From the NCBI GenBank assembly GCA_005281725.1, contig SSBO01000001.1, forward strand, positions 7,928,869 to 7,992,868: a DNA stretch of 64,000 nucleotides, given 5' to 3'. The translations under genes and the position numbers were made by a program. The DNA is from Wuchereria bancrofti (lineage: Eukaryota; Nematoda; Chromadorea; Rhabditida; Onchocercidae). How positions within the stretch are numbered: the stretch's first letter is position 1; each line of letters begins with the position of its first letter. The notes under the pieces were generated by a model. That model made no database searches. It was not told where the DNA came from and worked only from the letters and a program-made list of their open reading frames with translations. Shown here piece after piece: positions 1-10,200 of the stretch.

Positions 1-186
1 TTCATCCAACTAGTGAAATAGGGAAATTTTCCACCCTAACACAAATCAAGTAAATGTAACCAGTAGGCTCAAGAATTTTCAAATTACTCAATGGCAGCTT
101 AAAAAGAGAGAGAAAAATAGTAGTCGTCATATCTGTAATCTGCAATGCATTTATAGTCAAATTACTAAAAATGATTATAAAAATTT

Positions 187-1115
187 TTATGCTTTCCTTA
201 TGTAAGCAATCCAATTCCCTTGTTCATAAAAATATTTCTTAACAATACAACCATTAACATCGTTGATCAAATCTTCGAGTTCAAAATCACGGAATAAATG
301 ATAGTACCTAAATTAAAACAATAATGCATACTAGAAGTAATAGTAAGAAAAACAACAAAAAAAGTAAAATATCCATGTTTCCATCGATATCGTGACTCTT
401 CCACATCACTACGAAACTAAAGCTTTACAAAAGAACATAAAATGTTGAAGTTTTTGCAAAATCACGAAATTCCATAACGAGATCTAAGAAAATAATAACT
501 TGGCGAGTAGCTGTTTAAATCGTTCTAAATCGAATTGACAATCTCAAAACGTGTAAAATGATAAGGTAGTAGAAATATGTGAATATGGCCTGCTTCCCAC
601 GATTACGTCCGAATGAATAAACAAATTCAAATATATCTTCACGAAATTTTTTTTCCAAAAAAATGATTTTCCAAAAAAAAAAGAGATGTGCAAAATAAAC
701 CTGAAAGCAAACTAAGCGAAGCTAATATCGTTGAATGCAGAGAGAATATCAACATGCGACGGCATACCATTTCCATGTTCATAAATATTCACTGTTACCT
801 GATCTGGTTTTCATTAAATATACTTATCTATCGGTGTAAGATTCATGACAATATGCAACAATAATTACCGCTTTCAACAAAAGCAATATAGAAAGGTAAA
901 GCATTCGAATTCAATTCCGATGGTATTTGTCCATGAAGCTCCTGATAAGCTAAATGAGCTATAGCTACAGTTTGAAAAATGACGAATGAGTAAGAACGTT
1001 GAGACTGAACCGCAAAATCACAGTTTTCACCAAACTGACTGAACATCCTTTCCAATTCATCATATGGCAATCCACACAAAGGACTACTATTAGCACAAAT
1101 GATATCTACAAATTA
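187..1115 (-). pseudogene. ALKBH8-like relic (RRM + AlkB + methyltransferase C-terminus), internally deleted
   Basis: Four pieces in the order of the tRNA wobble-uridine enzyme ALKBH8 lie on the minus strand. An RRM-like piece (about 1115-843) contains CGLPYDELERMF and ends near a GTAATT donor. An AlkB dioxygenase piece (about 800-722) reads [19 protein letters not shown], with the iron-binding HxD motif. A short piece (about 405-371) reads EESRYRWKHG, like the family's ESRYLWTHG. A last piece (307-187) reads YYHLFRDFELEDLI and ends QGNWIAYIRKA before a stop, matching the family C-terminus. The whole set fits in about 0.9 kb, so most of the methyltransferase domain is absent. After [10 protein letters not shown] the frame hits a stop, while a shifted frame continues as LASLSL, the expected strand, so there is a frameshift. 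I read it as a pseudogene. A gene with heavily diverged exons that I missed is the alternative. Confidence 0.6.
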
Positions 1116-1119
1116 AAAT

Positions 1120-2760
1120 CTGAAAATTAAGATTTAATTTTTATAATTAATAACTTTATACGAACTAAATAGAAGGCAAGCATTTGCTTTAATTGATTCC
1201 TGACATTAGCATAAATTCATTTCAACTTTAATTTGAAGAAAACTTGACCTCTCTAAATGAAATAACTGCGTAGTAGTGAAATATCCGGTACTAATAACTC
1301 TGCTATTTCCAATAACATCAGTTTTTTTTCCTTAGAAATTACCTATTGACAATCAGTATGGTTCATATCCAATCAATAAACCAAATAAATCACAGAGCTA
1401 ATATGTGTCCTTTCCTCTTCATTACAATGTTTGTTAAACTTCATTCTACAATAGAATAAACTATAGAATTTACACAAAAAACAAAAGAAGGTTCGTTTTT
1501 TTTCCTTTTACTTACTAAGCGGATAAGCTATCTAGCAAAAATATCAAGCAATGATTACTAGTTTAAGAAAGAAAACTTTAAAAAGAGAGATATGATAAGA
1601 AATCTGCAAATGCTATCAAAGTAAGGACAGCGTACGTGAAATCTTATTAGTTGTTCACACCTTTGATACGTGATTACTATTTTATACGCATGTAAACCGT
1701 CTATATGATTTATTATTACTATTTATTATTATTATTACTGTTATCATTGTTCAAATGCATGAAGAAGTTGAGTCTCTTGAATTCAATGAAGTTATCTTCT
1801 TTACGGACTCATCGGAACATCATTGAAGAAAATGAACGAATTTCCTACACTTGAAAGTTGGGTAGATCAATGGTACAATTTTATCATAAAAATAAGCTTG
1901 TTCGCTATGTTTTCTGATAAGTTTACCGTTAGCGCTATTTTCTTTGCACTGTTTAACTGTCCTTTCGCTGTAGAAATGGTAAAGAACTACTGTTGTGGAA
2001 GCAAAATTTGTCTTGGAAGATTTGATAATTTAATTTATTTCGGGAGAGGTTGTTGATTGCAGGGAGATTCGTTGGATGTAGATGCAAGTATGTGGGGTAA
2101 CAGAGGAAGAGAATAATCTTTTATTAACAGAAACAACCGTACAATCTTGATAGATCCAACAAAAACTGATGCATTATATATGTTAAGATGTGGGAGTGGT
2201 TTATAATCAGACATTTTTACAAAGAATAAAGTCGTTTAGACATGATAATGAGTTACTTGAACAATAGGTTACAATGAACAATAGTTACAATGCAAGGGAT
2301 TGCATGGATATCACAAAGAACTTACATTGGGTGGCAACTATAATTGGTTACAATAGACATTACGTGGTGGATGCTCATAGCATAGGATTGTTATAAGATC
2401 AAAGGTCAGCTAAACGAGTGCGATGCATTGGAAAGGAAATTATAATGGACTGCTATATTAAGCAGTATTAACATTTATTTAGCTTCGCGATATGGAAATT
2501 CGCGACAACTACTACAAGTGCTAAACTTAGAATTCTAACAATTTTGTCGACTTTAATATCACATGAGAAACTTAAGCTATTTATGCGTACACATGGACAT
2601 TATAGAATCCAATAATATTTGTGCTTGAACAAATTTAAATTTCCCCCATTTATTCTAATTTTCATTTTGTGATCATTCCAAAAAACGATGAAAAAATCAA
2701 ATAAAAGAAATGTTTCTTACTTGATTAATTAGCTACTTTATTTGAATAATTTCAATTCAG
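1120..2760. other. Non-coding or unrecognised stretch
   Basis: I see no convincing exon, RNA gene or long repeat here. The one plus-strand ORF of 77 codons (1823-2056) has no recognisable motif and no splice context. The 5' part of the ALKBH8-like relic could lie here but I could not find it. Confidence 0.4.
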
Positions 2761-2761
2761 C

Positions 2762-3000
2762 TATGTGATAACCAATTTCTGTTGGTTCCAATTTTCACTA
2801 AGGAAAAAAATCATAAAAATAGTATTTATTCCATTAAACAAGGTAGATTTATGAATATCAATAAAACTGTAAAATTTCTGCACCATCCTGATGATAGCAC
2901 CAGAAATGCCATGCAGCTTCTCATTCTTGCGCTCCTTATCGTGTTTCCTCCAAAGTATTCGCGAATTGCTGATTGCTTTCTGTTACGGCTAGAATGAACA
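2762..3000 (-). pseudogene. Diverged copy of an exon-like ORF also seen in both inverted arms
   Basis: The minus strand is open for about 78 codons after a TAACAG acceptor-like site and ends at a TAG near 2762. It contains ILWRKHDKERKNEKLHG followed by a GAIIRMVQKFY-type stretch. The same stretch occurs on the plus strand at 5905-6074 and, broken, on the minus strand near 62110-62190. I do not recognise the family. The basic, charged sequence resembles an exon of a larger protein, but no joining exon is visible here. It is probably a relic carried by local duplications. Confidence is low that it is expressed. Confidence 0.3.
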
Positions 3001-3217
3001 CTTTAGATGTTACCTCATTACACCAAAAAAAAAAGAAAGAAAAATGAAAAGTTTGCTGAAATTTGGCTTAACGGAGCAATTCAGTGCTTCTTTACATGGC
3101 TTTTTCTGCATCCCATTATCTACTGAATTCTGTATTACTATAGAACGGTCACGGATTTTCAAGTGCGTTTCACTTCCGGTAGACAAATATGTTTAAACTT
3201 TCTCTAAATATGTGAAA

Positions 3218-3490
3218 CTAACGTGGCGCTTTCGTACAACGCTTCTCGTGAGACCACAGATTATTCTTACAGTTGAAAATTTTGCCACAGTTTCCGCACT
3301 GAACATTAGGCCCGTGTGCTTCCTGATGATTATAGAATGATGATGCATGATTGAATGTTGACCCACAACCGGGCACTTTGCATTCATAAATAAAAGGTTT
3401 GGGGTGCGTTTTTCTGTGAGCTATGTATTCCTTACAACTCTTTGTTTTCATTGTACACCCGACATAGGGGCACTCATAATAATTTCCCAC
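3218..3490 (-). CDS. Three-finger zinc-finger ORF, tandem copy 1
   Basis: This 90-codon ORF holds three zinc-finger units. Finger 1 starts CPYVGC (C-x4-C-x12-H-x3-H). Finger 2 starts CKVPGC with the same spacing. Finger 3 starts CGNC and ends H-x3-C, so it is C2HC. The linker HPKPFIYEC joins fingers 1 and 2. There is no in-frame ATG directly before the fingers; the frame opens just after a TTTTCAG|AT acceptor that is shared by all copies, so this is likely the last exon of a spliced gene (an inferred 5' exon is not identified). Relative to copy 2, differences include S/R in GCGSTF, N/R just before the first His of finger 2, and W/R in finger 3. The product is probably a nuclear DNA-binding protein; that is family inference. 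Confidence 0.6.
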   Translation of the reverse strand: MGNYYECPYVGCTMKTKSCKEYIAHRKTHPKPFIYECKVPGCGSTFNHASSFYNHQEAHGPNVQCGNCGKIFNCKNNLWSHEKRCTKAPR

Positions 3491-3949
3491 ATCTGAAAAC
3501 TGTCTGTTTACAATCCTATCATAATTTGTAATTAGTTAACGCAATTTGAAAACCGGTTATAAAAATGTCTGTGATAATATACTTCAAATAGCTTAGATCA
3601 CAGTTCTTTACTTGTATTTCATGTATTTAAACAAAAAATGTCATTGTATAAAAAAAAACAATGTAAAAAAATTGTGTAAAAAAAATTTAAAAAAATGCAA
3701 TTCATGTAAAAACAAAGTACTTTTTAAGAAAATAACTTTTAAATTTATAAGATTTTTAAAACACCAGATACTGCTTCTCGCTTTTCATGTTGAACATAAA
3801 CGAGAAGGATCTATCTCTTTGTTGAGGTTGAATAAATATCGAAGTATCAATTGAATTTCGTACTGCTATACAACAGATCTTTCTCAGCTGTGCATTCCAC
3901 TTCATGTAAACAGTCAGATAAGTGTTTAAAATTTTTTGAATTTGTGGAA

Positions 3950-4222
3950 CTAACGTGGAACATTCGTACAAAGTTTCTTGTGAGACCTCAGATTATTCTT
4001 ACAGTTGAAAATTTTGCCACAGTTTCCGCACTGAACATTAGGCCCGTGTGCTTCCTGATGTCTGTAGAATGATGATGCATGATTGAATGTTCGCCCACAA
4101 CCGGGCACTTTGCATTCATAAATAAAAGGTTTGGGGTGCGTTTTTCTGTGAGCTATGTATTCCTTACAACTCTTTGTTTTCATTGTACACCCGACATAGG
4201 GACACTCATAATAATTTCCCAC
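3950..4222 (-). CDS. Three-finger zinc-finger ORF, tandem copy 2
   Basis: This is the middle unit of the tandem array, about 732 bp from copy 1 and 736 bp from copy 3. It has the same three units, CPYVGC, CKVPGC and CGNC, and the same TTTTCAG|AT acceptor-like site just upstream. The C-terminal end reads SHKKLCTNVPR instead of SHEKRCTKAPR in copy 1. Helix position 6 of finger 2 is Arg here and Asn in copy 1, a position that contacts DNA in classical C2H2 fingers. No start codon lies immediately before the fingers, so it may be a downstream exon. Its immediate neighbours are copies of itself, and the spacer of about 460 bp is conserved between copies. Confidence 0.6.
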   Translation of the reverse strand: MGNYYECPYVGCTMKTKSCKEYIAHRKTHPKPFIYECKVPGCGRTFNHASSFYRHQEAHGPNVQCGNCGKIFNCKNNLRSHKKLCTNVPR

Positions 4223-4685
4223 ATCTGAAAAACTGTCTTATAACATTTCTTTTTACAATTCTATCATAGCAGTTTGTAATTAATTAATGCAATTTGAAAA
4301 CCGATCATAAAAATGTCTGTGATAATATACTTCAAATAGCATAGGTCACAGTTCTTTACTTGTTTTTTATGTATTTAAACAAAAAATGTCATTGTGTAAA
4401 AAAAAGAAAATGTAAAAAAATTGTGTAAAAAAAATTTAAAAAAATGCAATTCATGTAAAAACAAAATACTTTTTAAGAAAATAATTTTTAAATTTGTCAG
4501 ATTCTTAGAACAGCAAGTACTGCTCATCGTTTTTTATGGTGAGCATAAACGAGAAGCATCTATCTCTTTGTTGAGTTCTTTGTATCAAATGAATTTTTCA
4601 CTGCTACAACGGATCTTTCTCAGCTGTGCATTCCACTTCAGGTAAACAGTCAGATAAGTGTTTAAAATTTTTTGAATTTGTGGAA

Positions 4686-5006
4686 CTAACGTGGATGTTT
4701 CGTACATCGCTTCCTGTGAACGCTTAGTTTGTACTTGGAGTTGAAAATATTGCCACAGTTTCCGCACTTAAGTTTAGACCCGTGTGTTTCCTGGTGATTG
4801 GCGAATGTTGATTGATAATCGAATGTTCGCCCACAACCAGGCACTCTGCATTCATAAATAAAAGGTTTGGGGTGCGTTTTCCTGTGAGCTATGTATTCCT
4901 TGTAACTCTTTGTTTTCATAGTACATCCGACATGGGGGCACTCATAATTTTTCTCATCTGAAAAACTGTCATAATAACATTTGTTTTTGCTGTCAGAGCA
5001 TTCCAT
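4686..5006 (-). CDS. Three-finger zinc-finger ORF, tandem copy 3
   Basis: This 106-codon ORF has an ATG start (MECSDSKNKC) and then the three-finger block: CPHVGC and CRVPGC with C-x4-C-x12-H-x3-H spacing, and CGNC ending H-x3-C. The TTTTCAG acceptor-like site is present inside the ORF, so either the ATG is real or the fingers are a second exon. The acidic ORF at 5067-5687 lies 60 bp upstream on the same strand, the same arrangement as on the right arm, which suggests the two belong to one transcription unit. The finger backbone matches the right-arm copy (63201-63515), but residues at helix positions -1, 5 and 6 differ. A DNA-binding function is inferred from the fold only. Confidence 0.65.
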   Translation of the reverse strand: MECSDSKNKCYYDSFSDEKNYECPHVGCTMKTKSYKEYIAHRKTHPKPFIYECRVPGCGRTFDYQSTFANHQETHGSKLKCGNCGNIFNSKYKLSVHRKRCTKHPR

Positions 5007-5066
5007 TATATTACTTGGTGATTAATTAATTGGAAAGTGATTATGAATTTAAATTGTGAGCATACA

Positions 5067-5687
5067 TTAGATTAATGTTACCAGTAATGGTAGGATTAAG
5101 AAGTGCAAAAAAAAAGTAAAAAAAAAAGTAAAATCTAAGAAGTGCAAAGGATCGGATGAAACGCTACTATGTATATTCTCGTCATCTGTTCTCGGTAATT
5201 CTTGCAACTGAGAATTTCCTGTTGTGATTGGAACGGTTTCGATTTTCGAATCCTCACTGTTTCTATGTTCACTTTTCCACAGATCAGTAAAATCAAAGTG
5301 CGAAGAATCAAATGAAATGCTATCCTGGAAATTCCCAGCAGATGTTCCTGGTAATTCTCTGCCAGCATTTTCTGGTTCGCTGTTATGAACATCCATGCTT
5401 GAACCCAGAATCGACTCCAAATTGGTGTTATCAAGGATGTTGAAATTACTTGAGAAGTACTCATTGCTGCAGTCGTCCCATGTAGTGTCATCGGTGTCGA
5501 GGTTTAGTAGGGAGATACTTCCATTCTTAGCCGAAGCGATGCAAAGCAGAAAACTGAACCAAATAGTTTGTGTCATTGAAATGAAGAGTGAGTACGGTGA
5601 AATAATGAATTTTTGAAATGACAGAAATATTCGAATAGAAGTTTTTATTTCAGATTGGTTAGAATAAACGACTAAAGGTTCAAACAT
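5067..5687 (-). CDS. Acidic Ser/Asp-rich ORF with hydrophobic start (left-arm copy, altered C-terminus)
   Basis: The longest reading has 206 codons. A second Met at 5576 begins MTQTIWFSFLLCIASAKNG, a plausible signal peptide with cleavage after ASA. The rest is rich in Asp, Glu, Ser and Asn (for example DTDDTTWDDCSNEYF), with no domain I recognise. Over the first ~190 residues I see one difference (P for S) from the right-arm copy. The end differs: here about 80 bp is replaced by a T-rich run, so the frame reads a Phe/Leu-rich tail that is probably not a real protein end. Acidic, unstructured composition fits either a secreted protein (if the signal is real) or an activation domain (if spliced to the adjacent zinc fingers). 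I cannot choose from sequence. Confidence 0.5.
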   Translation of the reverse strand: MFEPLVVYSNQSEIKTSIRIFLSFQKFIISPYSLFISMTQTIWFSFLLCIASAKNGSISLLNLDTDDTTWDDCSNEYFSSNFNILDNTNLESILGSSMDVHNSEPENAGRELPGTSAGNFQDSISFDSSHFDFTDLWKSEHRNSEDSKIETVPITTGNSQLQELPRTDDENIHSSVSSDPLHFLDFTFFFTFFLHFLILPLLVTLI

Positions 5688-5763
5688 TTTTAATCTGTCT
5701 CATTTGCATCATTACTCATATTTTTTCCCTTTCATTCTAATTTTTCTATTATTAAATTGACAG

Positions 5764-6074
5764 CTGATGAATACGCTTTTGGACTCCATATGATGTTTAG
5801 CAATGATTTTGCTTTGGGTGATTATCAGAAGAAAGAAGTGTGGTACGAATGTCATGCATGAAAGATTAAATTCATGCAACTATCAATTGTTATTTGTCCT
5901 GCAGCTCCTGATTATCGGAAGAAACACGATGAAGTCTGCAAGAATGAGAAGCCGCACGACATTTCTGATGCTATCATCAGAATGATGCAGAAATTTTACA
6001 ACTTCATTATAATAATTCTAATCATTAATTATCAGATAAATGTTACTCAGTTGTTTCAGTCAGATATTCTATAG
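5764..6074 (+). pseudogene. Exon-like relic antisense to the cluster (unknown protein)
   Basis: Two open pieces have splice-like edges. The first (5764-5842) follows TTGACAG and reads DEYAFGLHMMFSNDFALGDY. The second (5905-6074) follows TGTCCTGCAG and reads DYRKKHDEVCKNEKPHDI, ending at a TAG. Joining them at the visible GT and AG sites does not keep the frame, so this is not an intact gene. A copy on the right arm (minus, 62110-62380) carries an insertion of about 47 bp in the second piece. A third relative lies at 2762-3000. I do not recognise the family. Confidence 0.35.
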
Positions 6075-6105
6075 TTTTCCATTTGTTTTGCTTTTAATTT
6101 TCTCC

Positions 6106-6340
6106 TCATTGAGTATTAAATTTTCTATTTACATTTAACTGGCATACTTTGCAGGAATCTGACTCAAACGCTAATTTCATGCTTAACCTAACAGGATTAC
6201 CATCATAAAATGCAGATGAAACACAATAAATACATCTTTTGTTATTCTCTAGTAAAAAAATCGGGTGACAAAAGTTTTCTTTGAACCAGCTGTGAAAAAA
6301 CATTAAATATTTATCAGAAATACGTGTTTCGGATGTTTTA
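6106..6340 (-). CDS. Cys-containing ORF of unknown function (left-arm copy)
   Basis: The frame is open from about 6340 (no ATG until 6303) to a TGA at 6106. It contains FFHSWFKENFCHPIFLL, then RCIYCVSSAFYDGNP, and ends CKVCQLNVNRKFNTQ, giving two CxxC pairs. The right-arm copy (61587-62007) has the same C-terminal part but is frameshifted about 25 residues upstream of the first CxxC. Here the frame is intact across that point but the longer N-terminal part of the right-arm ORF is not recognisable upstream. CxxC pairs could bind metal or form disulphides. I do not recognise the family. Confidence 0.4.
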
Positions 6341-7215
6341 ACATTCTACCAATTAATAACTGCCTAGGACATTTAAACGGATATTAATACATGTTTATGG
6401 GGGAATGTCAGAATAACTAAATTTAAATTCCTAAAAATATTGATTTGAACTATTAGTTTTTAATTTTTTTCTCTAATGAAGCCAATATTTCAATATTCCG
6501 ATTCATTTTATTAGTTGAAAAACAATATGGCTAGAAAAATTTTCATATGATGTGGAAATGCTTTATCAATGGTGAATTATTTCAAAAATGTAGAAGAAAA
6601 TTTCATAACAATTTATAAAGTGGTCAATAATCATTGATTTCAAATAATAAATAATCTCAAATAAATACAAAAAAATTGGTAAACTGAATTGAGCTATGAA
6701 ATTTTTATTTATGATAATTTTGAAAAGGAAAAAGAAATGAAAACAAAATTTTGGCATTTGTTGACTGATAAATGAAACAAAAATAAGGTATAAAACACAA
6801 CAAAAGGGAAAAACAAAGAATAAACTTTTAAAATTTATTTCATTAAAAGTAAAAATTTCGCATAATGAATACTTAAAAAATAAATGATATACAAAAGGTA
6901 TCAAAATTAATTGTCAGCAAATGCATTTTTAGATATACAAATAACAAATTTCTTAATGATTTTAATAAGGCAGAAATTGATAAATTAATTATAAAATTTG
7001 TCCAATTTTGTAAAATTTTAAGCTTTTGTAATTTTTTTATCAAATGTCTACTTTATTTCATTCTTTATATATAATATATTGCATGTTTTCTTTTTTTTTT
7101 TGAAATGATATAAATCCCAGTTTTCCTCCTAATTTTTCATATTATATCACTTTTTTCTCTCCCTCTTTTGAAATTCCTATCAATCAATTATTAGTTTTTT
7201 TTTCTATTTTTTCTT
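6341..7215. other. Intergenic, AT-rich
   Basis: This is the interval between the left cluster and the 3' end of the cyclase-like gene. It is strongly AT-rich with homopolymer runs. I see no exon, RNA gene or repeat of note; the 112-codon minus-strand ORF at 6566-6904 is Phe/Ile-rich and looks like chance low-complexity coding. Confidence 0.5.
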
Positions 7216-10200
7216 TCATGGAGTATTATTTGAAAAAGTGGTAAGTTGGTAATCACCAAAGCTCATACGTATATCGCGACTTAATGCTTCCATTTGACTA
7301 CGAGCAATCTCTTTGAGATCTTCCTTAGAAGCAAATTCATATTCATTTTCATAACCAATTGAATGAACACTGTAATGAAAATTCATATTTTAATTCTAAA
7401 GTTGATTTAATAAAAATAAAAAAAAAACTTTTCAAAAACACAGAAAAAAATTTCCAATCCTTTATGCTAGAATTTTCTGACAATATTATTCTAATGATAA
7501 ATTAAAATAATTGACTGATTAATTTATACTTAACAAATATTAATTCATTTCAAGAAAAAGGAACAAAATTTTCTTCAATAATTAAAAATGAGTTACAATT
7601 ATTGAGAATACCATTGACTATTAATAATTATTATGCATTTCTTAGATATATTGATTATAGTTTATAATAATTACAATAGCAGTTGTTGTTTACTTTATTA
7701 TTTATTTATTCATTTATTTTTTGATTACAACAAAATTATTGTAAGCAAAATTATTGTACAAATCGAATCTTTGTAATTATAATATAGCAAGTAATTAATA
7801 AATAATAGTTATCAAAAAAAAAAGAATCAATGATATATGTAATATTTTTTTACGCAGTGTTTTTGTCTATTTACATAAAAGATTTATATTTTAATCCTAA
7901 AATTTGTAGACAGATCTGACGTATGTAAATATGATGAAAAGTTTTAAGCATTACCTATTCCATCGAAGATTGCTAAAAAAAGATGATGTGCCAATTGATG
8001 AACAGATACTATCAATATCAGCATCATTACCATTATCACTTTGACTCCACAATCTACACTTTTGTCGTTGTGGATTACTTACACCACTACATTCTCTATA
8101 ATTACTTATATATTGTGCAATATCAGGATAGTAATAATAATATATAACAAATTGATTAACCATTAACAAATTAATTATACTTAATTAATTATTATCAAAT
8201 TACCAAATATGACTTTTCTTCTATAGCTACAAAATGATATCATCTGCGTAATAACAAAAAATTGAGCAAAATTTTTGAACAATACCTTAAAGTTTTATGA
8301 AGTCGCTCTAAACGACCATCGAGCATTTCAGAATCAGACCAATTACCTTCTGATTCAGCATTATCATATTCGGTATGACAAGCACTTGATATATCTCTTC
8401 TTTAAAAAACATTAAAAAAATCAAAATTCAAAATTTCGAAATTTTATTGATTTAAAATTTAAAATAATCATTTTGAATTAATTAGTTGAATAACATTATA
8501 TGTCATCTTTACAACTTATCATTTTTAGTTTACCTCAAACTTTTCGTTGAGGTAGAAAGTGCAGTTGGAAAGGGATGATCTTCAGGTGTCGGATTAAAAT
8601 CAGCAATAGCTGTTAACTCAGCTAACATTCGATCAACACGACTTGCTGCAGCAGCAAGCTTATCATTTCCATCAAATATTCGACTTGTATCCGATGTCAT
8701 CGATCGATTCAACCAACTTGGAGTTCGTCTCATATAAAATCGACGACGACGATTTCGTTCTGGTGTCACTGATTGATTACACTACAAAAATGTACATCAT
8801 TTTATGTTTTATTTATTCATGGAAAAAATTCAATATTTAAATTCAATTAAATTTTACTTTCCATCATTAAAATATATGCAATTTTTTATGCTAGAAATAT
8901 GTGAAAGATTGTGATATGATGATTATTAACTGTTTAATATTTGTGTTGAAAAAAAGAAAATCAACATAATAAATAAATGGTATTCAAAAAAAAGAAGAAA
9001 AGCGATTTAATATTCATTTCCACTAATTTTTCCATGAAATTTTTAAAAATTTCACTTCAATTTTCTTACGGAAATTTTTATCTCTCTTTTTGAGAGAAAT
9101 TTTTTGTAAAGTGTCTGCAAAATATTAATTTTTTTAAATTATTAATTTGTTCCAAATTATTAATGAAATTTTAAAATTTTTCAATTATTAATAAAACATT
9201 AAAACTTGTACAAACAAAAAAATAAAGGGAGAAGAGAGGAAAACGAAAAGAAGAAAAAAGTATATATGCATAAAAGTTACTATAAGCAAATTTTTTGATA
9301 AAATGATTCAAAATGTTTGGTAAAGTTTATTTTAAATTATCAGTAAAATTTCAAAATTTGTTTGGAAAAAAAAGGAAATAAAGAATACACCTGTGAATCA
9401 GATGACATATATGCTTGAGAATCGAAATAATTTTCATTAATATGCGCTGAAAGTTGAATTGATGAAGTTGATGGCTGTGTATTACTTGTAAATTCAGCAT
9501 TTTTTTCATACAGTAACATTTCCGGTGTAATCCATTCCATTTCTGAATCCGTTTCAACGCCAACATCGATCGAATATACTTCAGATGAAAATGAGGAATT
9601 CATTGAAGCAAACATCTACAAATAATTAATATTGGTCGGAATAAGCGGTGATTGAATTTTGAACTAATCATGTATCATTTTTAAACATTTTTACATTTAA
9701 TTTCAAAAAAATGAAAAAAAAACACAAATAAACAAATCAAAACAAAATTGAAGGAATACATTTTAATTCAAAGAAAAAGAAAGAAATAAATAGGCAAAAC
9801 CAAAATAAAAAAAAGTCTTTTTTTTTTTTGAGGAGTAAAGAGATAATTTAAATAAACCTCTAATGGATTTTGTGATGTTGAATTTTGCTCTGGTGGTAAA
9901 GATAATGAATTAATATCTGTTTCATCAGCCTGATAACTGGTATCCGGATAATTATCCTCGAATACATATGCATTAAGTGTTCGTGAAATTTTGATTGGCC
10001 TTGAATCAAAATTAAAATTTCTTGGCCTAAGTGCTAAATAAATTTCCTCGGATACCATAATACCGTAACAATTTGCATGTTGCATTAAGGTACGAGCACC
10101 CAAGCACGGCATACCAATTAATTCATACGTAGGCTTTTGATTGTTAATAACAGTTGATAGAACTGATCCGCAATCAATACCTTAAAAAAAAACCTCATAT

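Larger units (their letters stand above)
3193..5006 (-). repeat. Tandem array of three ~735-bp zinc-finger units
   Basis: The finger ORFs start 732 and 736 bp apart, and the spacer between them (T-rich stretch, conserved AAATGTC and ACAGTTCTTTACTTG blocks) is repeated as well. The array is therefore a unit duplication, not three independent genes. The right window edge repeats the same spacer and stops at TTTTCAG, where a further finger block would begin. Confidence 0.85.
4226..6310. repeat. Left arm of a ~2.1-kb inverted repeat (mate 61800-64000)
   Basis: The acidic ORF, zinc-finger ORF, Cys ORF and the exon-like relic all recur in the same order on the opposite strand at 61800-64000. The outer end of similarity is near 6300/61810. 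At the other end the right copy runs off the window at 64000, which corresponds to about 4226 here, so the true arm is longer. Confidence 0.85.

Noticed and set aside
3756..3971. ORF overlapping the end of zinc-finger copy 2 (LVPQIQKILNTYLTVY), with relatives after the other copies
   Set aside because: The reading is kept only because the DNA is duplicated; in the right-arm copy an extra base shifts the frame in the middle, so it shows no constraint.
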